Shown: piece after piece, positions 30,050 to 42,400 of the stretch
Position numbering within the stretch: the stretch's first letter is position 1
Layout: the number at the start of each line of letters is the position of its first letter
Assembly (NCBI GenBank): GCA_032718475.1
Contig: JAUCBJ010008503.1
Span: 1 to 64,000 of the forward strand
From: Nemertoderma westbladi
Taxonomy: Eukaryota > Xenacoelomorpha > Nemertodermatida > Nemertodermatidae
DNA length: 64,000 nt
Direction: 5' to 3'
The notes under the pieces: model-generated
The model's database searches: none
Seen by the model: the letters and a program-made list of their open reading frames with translations, nothing else
Told to the model about the DNA's origin: nothing
Made by a program: the position numbers and the translations under genes

Positions 30050-33000
30050 ATATAGTAGATACACTATAGATATTGGAATTCAATGACGATACATTTTATT
30101 GAATAGAAGTTGAGATATATTATGACTGCGGAAATTAAAAATATATAAATGGAAAGAATTGTGATGAAAAAGGAATGAAAGCTTGTTGAGCTAAATATAA
30201 ATTAATCTTTATTTTTAAATTTAATTAGTTAGCCTAATTTGTCAAGTAAGATGTATAAATTTATACGGTTTTACTTCTATCTTTACTAATTTTATATGGT
30301 ACATCAAATTATATATTATATATATATAATTTATATTTATTAATTTAATATACCGGTACCAAAAGTATTCGGTCGTGGTAGCATATATATACAATCCCAC
30401 CTCCTTACCAGCTAATGTCATCAGTTGAGTGTAAATGGGCTTATCAAAAAATTATACCTTCTAACTATTATTTATAATAACAAACAAATTAAAACAGTAT
30501 AAACTGTGCTTTCTGTCCACGATCTTCATTTAGTTTATTTTAACAAAATCTGAATTTAGTTCGCTACTAATCTTTTCCATATTGTGCTTGTTTGTTATTA
30601 TCCGACGTTATTGTTAAGTAAAACTAATTGTTTTTCTGATGATGCATTGGATTGGTATTATGTATCCGTAGTTCTATAATTATTGTATCATTTCAAGCCT
30701 GCATTTCTGAAAAAGTATATTCATATTATTTTGATGGCATGAAATCTGGCCAACCTAGTTTATCTGCTTAAATTCAAATGAATATTGAGACAGATCGGTG
30801 GATATATATATCATACTTTACTTATTTTTCTATTGTTCTAGATCCGCGTATATATATATATACTTACAATTGTGGATATATTATATACACTTATATTTTA
30901 TATTTCTTTAAATTATATATATATTTCCAATAAATATATAAACCACTCGGTCACTTAAAAAATTCTTACTGTTAACAAACTTTCTGGTTTATCATTACCC
31001 TTATTCATGCAATTATGCAATTTAATTTATAGGCCTATAGTCCCATATACAATAGTTCATTTTTTTCACAAATATTCGATTTAAATTATACTGTAGATTC
31101 TTTCTTTTTTTCTGTAAATCCTATTTTTTATATAAGTGACTGAGTGGTTTATATATTTATTGAAAAAATATAATTTTAAGAAATATTTATTGGTAAACCA
31201 CCTGACACATGCATGGTTGGTGTTGAGAGAGATTAGAAAGTCTTTCTACACTTATATATATATATCTATTTTATTCATAACGGACCTATCAGCATAGATT
31301 ATATCTATGTTTCATGTGCCATAAACCATGTGCAGTGTAGTTAATATTTATTGTGCAATTTTTAACGTATTAATTAATTATTGACAATGGTGTGATTTCT
31401 GTAGTGTGCTAAATAATTGTTTTGGTCTAAATACTGATTAGCACTTTTGTTAGATATTAAATTTTAATAGGCCTTTCATGTTCGTTTTTTAATTTGAATT
31501 AGATACACACATAACACACAGTATTATGAATATCTTACTTAATATGCCAGTCTAAACGGTGTACCGGTATCACAGTGTAAGTGAATGCAACGAAGCGATG
31601 CAACTTTACTGGCAATTTTAACACATACTGGTATGGTTATTGATGCGTTGGTTTTACATTTTGTATTTATTTATATACCGACCCCTTAGAACCATATTAT
31701 CCAGCCATGTACAATCATTCCGAGAATAAACGCGTTCTAAGTTTTTGAAGTAACGCGATAACATCGACACATCTTTATAATGATATATATAGTGTTTTTT
31801 TTTTAATGGAAATGCCCAACAGCTCAACTAAATGGCGTGATATCAAAATATGTATTGCCAATTTTTAAAAACCAATGAATTTTTTGGACATGCGTCATTC
31901 TTACATAGGTTAGGTAATTTAAATCCCAAACATCACTGTAAGATAAGCAAAAATGAGCCATATCCAAAAATTTTGCGTTTAAAAAAATTATAATTGTTAT
32001 TAGGCATAGTAATAGTAGGAAATTAGGCCTTCTTTGTCTTTGTTAGGTTTATGCTGTTGCGGTACCGTTGAGCCACGTCCGCCCATCGCTCATTATTTTA
32101 AAACCCACCCTCTGAAATATGTGCCAGATCTGCTAGTTTGAATGCAGAAATGGACTTTAGCCTTTTATCATGGAAACCACTTCTGTTCAGCATTCACACA
32201 GTACCATTAACTCAATTTGGACAAAATGTGGACATGGCTGGTTGGTGGTTATGGTTCTAAAGAGTCGATACTATAATCCTATATAATTCAACATTATTTA
32301 ACGTCGATAGCATTGAGAGCATGTTGTAATATACAACATTACAAATGCAGCTTGAGCTATAATAGTTAACTACATATTCAACTACTATTTCAACTGATTT
32401 TGATGTTGAACTTTACCTTTGTACAAACATTCAATGTCACTAAACTGTATTAAATATTAATTTAGGCCTAGCCTATCTATATTATAATATCTATACCGAA
32501 CCGGTATCACGGGCGGTCACTTATGAAAATAGATTGAATTTACTTTATTCAGGTAAAAACCTCTTTATTGCATTGGAAACAATTCTGTCCAGTCGTTTTT
32601 TCCATAAGAACCACTGACTGATGTACAATGGGTGGGATCGATGGGGGATAAAGTGCTAACTTATTTTCCATGCACTTTATATGAATCTTATAAAACCTAA
32701 ACTTGTCACTATAATAATAATAAGTACCTTATTTAATTTGTAAGAGGAACTCAAAAATTACATGACATCTATAATTAGCCAAACTACAATACAGCCGCCA
32801 AAACAACTTAAATATAATATTGTAATAGTAAACTATAACGGATGTAGCAGATATTCGGCCTGATACATAAGATTTAATCCGAAGAAAACATGCGTTAGAA
32901 ATTAGCTATACAGTATACACACACACATTACACAGCTACGATACGATATCTAAAAAAAAACTAAAATATACAAACCGCATCGCACGGCAGATATAAAGTA

Positions 33001-33078
33001 TGGGATTATCTCAGAAAATAAACGTTTTTCCTATAGATGGGACCGATAAATTAAAAAAAAAAAAGTTTAAACTGTTTT
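30050..33078. other. 3' flank of CRTC; AT-rich, gene-free
   Basis: About 3 kb of very AT-rich sequence. An AATAAA at 30929-30934 could serve as the CRTC polyadenylation signal, giving a ~0.9-kb 3' UTR, though it lies in an inverted repeat. No ORF or RNA gene is supported. Confidence 0.5.
30920..31172. repeat. Inverted repeat pair (possible foldback MITE)
   Basis: CCAATAAATATATAAACCAC followed by TCGGTCACTTA at 30927-30957 is complementary to TAAGTGACTGAGTGG and TTTATATATTTATTG at 31135-31165. About 180 bp of AT-rich sequence lies between. Confidence 0.65.
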
Positions 33079-33238
33079 GTAACTATTTACATCATTGTGT
33101 GCAAAGTAGCACTTTGCAGCGTTAAAGACCCTTGTTTATTTATGTAAACCTCCCTCGCTTCGCTCGCTCGGTACATAAATAAAATCGGGTCATAACGCTG
33201 CAAAGTGGTACTTTGCACACAATGATGTAAATAGTTAT
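33079..33238. repeat. 160-bp foldback hairpin with GCTTCGCTCGC loop
   Basis: Arms of about 50 bp, AACTATTTACATCATTGTGT and following (33079-33130), and the complement at 33190-33238, with few mismatches. Both arms include GCAAAGT..ACTTTGC dyads. The loop region contains CTCGCTTCGCTCGCTCG (33153-33169). Confidence 0.8.
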
Positions 33239-33362
33239 TAATCGACTAATAAAAAATAGCAAACTTTTAGGAATAGTTCTCCATTGGACCGACTACACGA
33301 CTAAAACAAAAAATAGAATCCTGTCGGAGGGCTGTAGTGGAGCGCATCGGAGGTCCGCGAAG

Positions 33363-33709
33363 GAAGCGGACTGTAGTGTAGCGGAACGTGGGAAGCGGAC
33401 TGTAGTGTAGCGGAACGTGGGAAGCGGACTGTAGTGTAGCGGAACGTGGGAAGCGGACTGTAGTGTAGCGGAACGTGGGAAGCGGACTGTAGTGTAGCGG
33501 AACGTGGGAAGCGGACTGTAGTGTAGCGGAACGTGGGAAGCGGACTGTAGTGTAGCGGAACGTGGGAAGCGGACTGTAGTGTAGCGGAACGTGGGAAGCG
33601 GACTGTAGTGTAGCGGAACGTGGGAAGCGGACTGTAGTGTAGCGGAACGTGGGAAGCGGACTGTAGTGTAGCGGAACGTGGGAAGCGGACTGTAGTGTAG
33701 CGGAACGTA
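33363..33709. repeat. 29-bp tandem array, 12 nearly identical copies
   Basis: Unit GAAGCGGACTGTAGTGTAGC + GGAACGTGG. Starts recur every 29 bp from 33363 to the last unit ending at 33709; almost no variation between units indicates recent expansion or homogenisation. Frames on the minus strand through it are repeat-encoded. Confidence 0.95.
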
Positions 33710-35150
33710 AGGGCATGATTCCCCACACCTCCCGACTTTTTATGTGGGATTGTTTTAATCATACACGGATTAGTTCTCGATATTCTGCTCTGCACATCCA
33801 TAACAGTGATGCAATTACAAAAGCAAATTAAAATACTGCTGAATTAAACTATTTATAGTTTCTATACAGAATAAGTACGGATATCCATTATCGCAGAAAT
33901 TTGGAATACGATAAACTGTTTCAAAATTGCCGCTTCAAGAAAAAGAGAGATGTAGAAAGCTAGCAAACATTCTATACTAATTGAACATATTGCGATTCGC
34001 TTTTAACATAAATAAAATATAAAACAAACGGTAACCAACATAACATGTAATCTTGTACTTGTACAAATAATTGAATTAAAATGAAATACGAAAGGAAATA
34101 ATATATTAACAAACATAACATTAAAAATTTATTTTCTGTTATTAAAAACTTGGCGGCACATTTTATAAGTAGACAAAATAATTCGATGAGAGACTTTGAA
34201 TAACAAAAGTTAGAAAAACAGTTCGAGGAATAAATCTCAATAAAGTACACAGACGCTGTGGAAACGTTTAGTTTCTAATTAAACATTTCGTATTATAGGG
34301 TTTGGCACAAATATATTAATTTCGGTGATTTTCAGCTTAGGACCGCGAATTTTTACTGCGTTTGTGGCCGCATTTTTTAGAACAATGAAACCACAATGAC
34401 ACCTTTTTCCGCTTATTTTTGTTGACATTATGAGCTGCGTTTTCTTATTGTTTTTTTTTACTAGAATGTTTACCACCTCAAAACAAAAAGGGCATAAAAC
34501 GGAAATGGAACTTTTCATCCATTTCCCTTTCTCATATAAGAAATATAAGTCGATTATTATTATCAATAAAAGTTAAAATTTCCTGATACAAATTATAGGC
34601 ATATAAGGACTACCATTAAACTATATTATACTGAAAGCGTAAAGAGCCCAACTAGTTTATATCTAATGCACCTTCATTGATGAATGCTTTCAATGATTAA
34701 ATAAAAAAATAACAAGATATTGGAGCCTTTATATTCCAGTTTAGGTTTAGAACAACATAATATAATAATTCATAGAATTTAATTTATTTTGTTTAATTCA
34801 AATGAAGATAGTAAAGTAAGCCAACAAAATAACGAACAATCAGCCGACCGGGCCGAACTATAAATGCCAATATTGTGATATGAGAAAGTGAGTTCGCTGT
34901 GTAACATAAACTGAACATGGGTTATCGTGAAAATCAAGCTAATTAAACCAAGCCACAAAATATATTATTACCAAAAATATATTGGAAAATATAAGTGCAA
35001 ACCGAAAGAAAAGGTAACAACTAACAAACCTTCTCCTTTTTAACCTGTGAGAAAAAATATATAAAAATAACAGCAGAGACATCCTAATAAAATACATCGC
35101 ACTGTAAATAAAAAAATATTATATTCAATGGAGAAAACTAATGATGTAAA
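33710..35150. other. AT-rich, gene-free stretch
   Basis: About 1.4 kb with only short, low-complexity open frames. A TTTATT at 34784-34789 is the first AATAAA on the minus strand that I see downstream of the NIPBL stop. Confidence 0.5.
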
Positions 35151-36262
35151 GTGAACTGAGTGCGAACACCCGGTACAACCAGATACCGAACTGAGTGCGA
35201 ACACTCGGTACAACCAGATACCGAACTGAGTGCGAACACCCGTTACAACCAGATACCGAACTGAGTGCGAACACCCGGTACAACCAGATACCGAACTGAG
35301 TGCGAACACCCGGTACAACCAGATACCGAACTGAGTGCGAACACCCGGTACAACCAGATACCGAACTGAGTGCGAACACCCGTTACAACCAGATACCGAA
35401 CTGAGTGCGAACACCCGTTACAACCAGATACCGAACTGAGTGCGAACACCCGGTACAACCAGATACCGAACTGAGTGCGAACACCAGGTACAACCAGATA
35501 CCGAACTGAGTGCGAACACCCGGTACAACCAGATACCGAACTGAGTGCGAACACCCGGTACAACCAGATACCGAACTGAGTGCGAACACCCGGTACAACC
35601 AGATACCGAACTGAGTGCGAACACCCGTTACAACCAGATACCGAACTGAGTGCGAACACCCGGTACAACCAGATACCGAACTGAGTGCGAACACCCGGTA
35701 CAACCAGATACCGAACTGAGTGCGAACACCCGGTAGAACCAGATACCGAACTGAGTGCGAACACCCGGTACAACCAGATACCGAACTGAGTGCGAACACC
35801 CGGTACAACCAGATACCGAACTGAGTGCGAACACTCGGTACAACCAGATACCGAACTGAGTGCGAACACTCGGTACAACCAGATACCGAACTGAGTGCGA
35901 ACACCCGTTACAACCAGATACCGAACTGAGTGCGAACACCCGGTACAACCAGATACCGAACTGAGTGCGAACACCCGGTACAACCAGATACCGAACTGAG
36001 TGCGAACACCCGTTACAACCAGATACCGAACTGAGTGCGAACACCCGGTACAACCAGATACCGAACTGAGTGCGAACACCCGGTACAACCAGATACCGAA
36101 CTGAGTGCGAACACCCGGTACAACCAGATACCGAACTGAGTGCGAACACCCGGTACAACCAGATACCGAACTGAGTGCGAACACCCGGTACAACCAGATA
36201 CCGAACTGAGTGCGAACACCCGGTACAACCAGATACCGAACTGAGTGCGAACACCCGGTAAC
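35150..36262. repeat. 35-bp tandem array, 32 copies, just 3' of NIPBL
   Basis: TGCGAACAC recurs exactly every 35 bp from 35161 to 36246, so 32 units. The rest of the unit is GGTACAACCAGATACCGAAC plus TGAG. Variation is confined almost entirely to one spot: CCCGGTA (most), CCCGTTA (about six), CTCGGTA (three), CCAGGTA (one), plus one GGTAGAACC. The 364-residue minus-strand frame is a repeat translation. Confidence 0.97.
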
Positions 36263-36446
36263 GTACAACACATACAATATGCCGATATGAGAGGCCATTA
36301 TGCACCGATCCTGAAATAACCACCAGTAAAACGCCAAAATTCATGCTGTCGGCTACCGTGAAGCCGACCAGAGGTTAGAATATCGCCCTGGTCAACCAGG
36401 TTAGTGTAACCGGAAGTTCTGTCATTAATAACGACGAACAGACCGG

Positions 36447-39400
36447 TCAGCAACGGAAGTCTGGATCGGATTCCCCGCCATCCCCCGATGTCCCTTCGCT
36501 ACTCAAGAAGGAATACCTCTTCCTTTTCTTCTTACGCTGTTTTTTCTTTGGCTTTTTATCTTTACCGCGTTTACTTTTCTTCTTCTTTGCGGTCGCCTCA
36601 TCCGGTTCCGGTTCCGGTGCCGGAACGACGTCATCTATGATGTCATCTCCAATGGAAACTTGGTCCGTCGCTCCCGATGACGCGTCTGTCACGCCGCTCA
36701 TTGTGGACAACGACGGACTGGTCGTGTCGCTACGCAACCCGGTCAACGCGGTGGCCGCGAGATGGATCCGCATCTTGGGGAGCCGAGGTGGCGGCCGATC
36801 GGTCCCGTCAGCCCCGGGAGGCGGGAAGTCGGAAACTTCCTCCTCCACCGGGTCCAAACACAACATGGTGTCCTTGTACCAGAGGTACTGGTCCGCAATC
36901 TCTCGCTTAACGTCCGGGGTGAGCGGCGACCCGTTGAGCCGTTCGAGGTAGGCCAACACCGGCGCGGGTCGGAACTCCATCGAAGAGGCGCGACAACTCG
37001 CCGGTTTATCGTTCGACTTGGAGGCGTCCGTCGGCGAGTACTGCTGGCACCGCTGCTCACTCAGAGCGTACGCCTCCTTCAGGAAGGTCTTCAGATAGAC
37101 CTGCAAGGAGGAGCACAGCATAGACTCATACCAATCCCAGAGAGCCGGAGTCGGGTTGTCCGGGATACGTTCTAGAACCTCATCCAGGGTCTCCTCCTGC
37201 GCGACGCTCTTCCGCGGCAGGTCCTCGATGAGAACCGAGTAGGATTTGCCCTCCTCCAGACCCGAGGGTTTCGGAACTATGGCGCGTTGGAAGTTACTCA
37301 ATATGTCGGTGCCAGTAACGGAGAGACAGACATCGCAGTGGTGAACGAGGAAGAGTATCTCGTCCTGGGTTTGGTACGGGAAGTAGGCGAGATTGTCGCA
37401 GAGGTAGAGAACGAGAGGCAAATCGTTGCAATCGAGGAGAGTGAGGAGTTGAACGACGAGAGCTCGACGATGTTGTCGACTCGAACGGATTACCGTGTAG
37501 AGATGGTGGCAATGCGCCCGTCTACAGGCCTCGTCCCGGAATCCCCGAACGATTAGGCGGTTCTTGGAGGGCGGGTTGAGCGCGCACTGCAGTCGGTAGG
37601 AGTCCCGGACGCCTTGGGTCGCCTTCATCTGTATGACGCCGGGGTACTTCCGCTCGATGGTTAGCAACTCGGCTGAAGCTACATCGCGAATCGTCGCGTC
37701 CACATCGGACTCCATGGCAACCAGGTAAGGAACGCACCGGACTGGGTGGATGAGTCCCTGCTGAAGCGTCAACGAGATCACATTGAGCGCAAGCGCTCGC
37801 AGATCCGTCACCAAACTGAAACAAGTATCGAATATTAGTTTAAGGTAAATCTGTATTACGGAACTCGCCATCCCAGACTGGACGTCCTGCATCTCCTTTA
37901 GGTCCTCATCCTTGGCGCGTTTCGACCACATCAAGTCGATTTTATTGGATCGGATCTCCTCGTACTGTAAGTAACCCTGGATATTCCCCAAAACGGCGGC
38001 CTTCATTCGCGGGGACCCATTTTCCATGATGTCCGTATAGAGTTCGCGCATCCGGTGCCCCAGTAGGAGATGGGGGTTGGACAGACAGAGGAAGCCCAGA
38101 CCATTAATGGCCTTTAAACGCGCCTCCACGAATTTATGCTCACTGAAACTAAACAATAAATCGTAAGTTTTCTCGCTCAAAGGAGTTTTGTTATCGTGAT
38201 TATCGTCAGAATCGGTTAAATCTTTATCTAATTCGAAATGTTTGGCGAATAAACCGGTAACGAATAGCGACCGGAGCATAAAACTGTAGCGCTGCGGATC
38301 CATCGAGGTCAATGAGTTGCGGTCCATAACTCCGCGGATCTGTTCGAGACAATCGAAGAACCGCTTGAAGCAATCGTAGGCGAACTTAACGTTGTGGCTA
38401 ACCCCGTTAATGACGGCGGCCAAACAGCTGATGGAACTCTGAACCTGTCGCGGATTCTGGTTCATCATGATCTTCAGCATGGCCTCCTCGATAGTGGCCA
38501 AGAAGGTGGGGGACGGGTTGGATAGGAGAGGCATAAGTATCTCAAGGATGTTGCAAACGTAGTCGATTATAAGAAGGTCGTGTTTATTGGAGCACTTTGT
38601 GGACAGATAGGGGTGGAGTGTCTCCGCGTGGATAACCACCAATTCTGGTCGAACTTTACAGAAAAGGTAGAGGGTTGCCATGCAGGCCACCACCCGCTTG
38701 TTACCTGCAGCTTCATCGTCAGCCTCTTTATCGGCTTCTCGCTCCTCGATGTTGAGAACGTGTTCGACTAAACAGTCAACGATCTGTTGACAAGCGCGAC
38801 GAATCTGTTTGAGGTTGGCGGATGTTTCGGCGCTCGCTTTGTTCCCGTCCTCCGCGGTGAACAGGTTTGCGAGCAAGGCTTCGAACCACTCGAGGCCGCC
38901 ACCCCTACTGTCGATACACGCCCCGACGACGTCGTTGATACACTGAACCCTCTTAATGAGGAGATCCTCGTCCCTCGCCTTTATCGGCGTGAACCACATT
39001 GATGTAAACACCTCGTTAACCAGTTTCTTTATACTTTCCTCGTCGTTGACACGACGAATTATTTTGATGCAGATTTCGGTTGTTTTCGGGTATCCGGGGT
39101 GGGAAACACAGATGTCCCTGAGGATGCGAATAACCCGCTTCCTAACGGTGACCCCGGTGTCTAGGATACGGGTGACGATCATGTCGTAGTACTGGTCCAC
39201 CAACTGGGGTTTCAGCAGGATGAACTTACCGAGGAGCTCCATGGCGGCCTCCCTGACGTTGGTGGAGGAGTCCTGGAGCCTACCGTGGACTCCCAGCTGC
39301 ATGTCCTTCCTCGCTAGAATCCCTGGGTCCGATTCAACCACCAAGGCCAGACACTTCATCGCCTTGGTTCGAACGGCCACTGCGTTCTCAGTTAGAGTTC

Positions 39401-42400
39401 GTAGGATCTGAGTTAAATAGACGTTGAAGGATCGATTAAACGAACGTTTAGACGCCAAGTAAATAGAGAAAACGTGAGATTGTTTATCTGTTAAAAACAC
39501 GGTGTTCTTTTTAGTTTCACTTTCGCAATCGCTAACTAAACTTCTCAGAAATTCCCGACATTTCTCTACAACTTGTACTTTAGCATTAACATCATCCATG
39601 TCGACTACAGGGTCGACCTCCTGCTTCTTGTTAGGTGATCCCTGGGCTTTCTCCACTTCCAACGAACAATCCTTAAACCACTGAGCAAAATAAAAGTTCC
39701 TCGCGAATTCAAACGAACAATCCACCGACTTATTAGCCGTTAGATATCTACAGAGTTCGTGTTGCGATCGCTGCGTTATATCGACATCGTCGTCGACTTT
39801 GGCCTCGTCAATCTCCTCGAGGATGGACTTGATCTCGTCGATGCTGTGTTCCCCGCTGACGCCGTCCTTCCGCAGCTTAGCAGCGACGATCCCGAGGTAA
39901 TCGAGCGAGGCAGTTCGCAACGACATGTCGGTGGAGCGGTTCGAGAAATGCTTCATAAGGAGGAAGCCAAGGAGGCTGAGGATGAGCTCGGCGGCGGGCC
40001 ATTCGGGTTGGTTGACGACGACTAGGAGGTCGTGGACGAAGTTCTCGAAGATCGGACGGAAATCCTCTTCGCCGCACTTACTGCTGCACTTTGAGAGAAA
40101 AACGCTGAGGAAACTCTGTGCGACTCGGGAGGAGTTGTCGTAGGCTTGTTGGAGGATCACGTCGCAGTCCTGCATCTGGTCCTTCTTCTTGTTCTCCGCA
40201 TTGATCCCGGCTTGTTTTTTACTCGACTTGTTGAGAAGGGCGGCAAGCGACATGGATTCCTCCTCGCGGCCTTCGTCCCTCGGCAGGACAACGCAACCCT
40301 GGACCAGCTGCAGCACCAAGGCCGTCACCATCTGCACCGATTCCGTGTCCGACACCGCGAACACCCGGAGGTTCTTCTTGGTGGTGGGGAGCCGGGAGAG
40401 CGAGGCGAGAATGTCGTCGAGGATGAGCTGCCGATGGGCGGGGTAGATGGAGAAGATAACGGTGGTGAGTTTGAGCGCATTGAGTTGGAGTTCGGAGACG
40501 TTCTCGACGAAGAAGGTGCTGATAGCGAGAGAGGAAAGTGGGAGGATGAGAGTGTCAGTTAACTCCTGGCATTGGACCAACACGCTGAAACAGTTGACGA
40601 TCTCGCACAACTTGTTGTACATGATGAGGAACCGCGTGTCCGTTTTGGGACCTTTTGCGCGTAAAACCTTTGCCGAAGGTTTATTCTTTGAGTCACCGGT
40701 TTTGTAGGCTGGATCGAACCGTGGGTAAATGGTGTTGGTGAGGTGGAACTTAGTGAACGCGATGGAATCCTCAATGGCGTCTTCCAGATAGACCTTTTTC
40801 GGCATCTCATTGGAGGTGAGAATGTTGAGAGTGATGAGGGTGGACTCGAGAGATCTGTTGATTTTGTCCAGCATCAGTTGCCGCCAGATCCTGTCCTCTC
40901 CTGCCGTGGACGACGGCTCCTGATCCAGTCGGGATCGACACGCATCGCGAATGTTCTTATCGAGAAGCTGCAGCAACTTAACTAGTTTCTTATGGGAAAC
41001 CTGTTTCATACCTCCGATGCTTTTGAATTCGGCGGTTAAGGTGGATAACTCTTTGACGGCGGGCAACGGAATGACAAACTCGGGCGGGCATTCCCATTCG
41101 TCGTCGACAGATGTGACGTCGGCCACTATGTCGAGCTCCTCCACGGCCTCCAATACATTATCGATGGCAGAAATAAACCGAGAATAAACCCGGGACTCCA
41201 GCATCTCCTCGCGGGTTAGAAATCGACCGGCTTTAACCTTTGCGAAATCCTTCCGAGAGACCAGCCTCTTATGCGGAGCCACCCCATCGTCGTCGGGTTC
41301 GGACTCCCCACTGCTGTCGAGTCGTCGTCTCTTAGTGACCCGCTGGTAGTCCTCGCCGGAATCCGGACTGGGAACGTCGGCGCCCTGGTTGAACTCGTGT
41401 TTAAACTTATACTGGGCGACGGAGGCGGCCTTCCTCTTCCGAGTAGAGAAGTCGGCCTCCCCGGGGTCCGGTTGCCAGTAGTCCTTGAGTTTGTCCAACT
41501 CGCGGGACTTCTTCCCGGGCTCGCGGACGTCCGGAGTCTCGCTCGCCTGTTGGAAGAGATGTTCCGAGACCGTGCGCTCCAGCACGACCACCGGATGCAG
41601 CATCCGACACTCCGAGCCCGAGGTACCGTTGCTACTAATCGGTTTACTCCCGGCACGGCTCGGATCCATAACATCGGTGAGATGGACCGCGGGATAGTGA
41701 TTCCCCATCATCTCGTGCTGCTTCTTTAGGATCTGTTTCTTCTGCGGCATTTGGAAGGTTGCTGATTGGTTGATGATATTCAAGGAGGAGCCGCATCCTG
41801 GAGGCTCATCCTTAACGGGGTTGCCAGTTAAGGCATTTGATTCCTGGGAGACAACACCGCAGGAGTTAAGTAGGTTGTATTTGGTAACTTGTGGCCACGG
41901 ACGGGCTGGACGGATGGGTGACGAAGACGACATGAATTGAGGAAGGGCGTGGGAACCCGGACTCTGTTCGGGAGAGAAAGGGGCATCAATGTTAGATAGC
42001 GGAATATCGGATGGCTGTTGTTTCGATTCCATTTCCGCAGTATCGCAAGACTCAATCCCGGCTTCATCTACTTCTGTAGCAACTAACGTAGTCTCAGGTA
42101 ACTTCGTAGTTATGGGGGAATTGCGGTGCAAACGTTGTTTCTTAAAAACATGTGGATCTTTCTGTAGCACAGCTTGTAGCAACGGAGGTAATTCATTATG
42201 ATTGATTACGTCGGAATTAATATTAGGGTTCTTAAAGTCCAGATAATCCGTTGATACAGAACCTAATGCATTTACCAATTTCGAAACAAGAGCTTCATCT
42301 TGACAGTGAAGGAGTTGTCGAGCTCGAGCAACTAGTTCGGGTTTGTCTAATAAATTAGCAGAATGTTTTGGTAAAGGTGCCGGGAGTGGTAGATCAGAAA

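Noticed and set aside
33267-33801. Two ~160-residue minus-strand ORFs
   Set aside because: 29-bp array; 29 is not a multiple of 3, so the protein cycles through all frames; spurious.
35150-36262. CRISPR array
   Set aside because: Units are contiguous without unique spacers, in a eukaryotic genome with no cas genes.
35243-36337. 364-residue minus-strand ORF of repeated SVSGCTGCSHSVRYLVV periods
   Set aside because: It is a translation of the 35-bp array; parallel frames are equally open, so it has no gene character.
39759-41729. Many 80-150 residue plus-strand ORFs
   Set aside because: Antisense shadows of the GC-richer NIPBL coding sequence.
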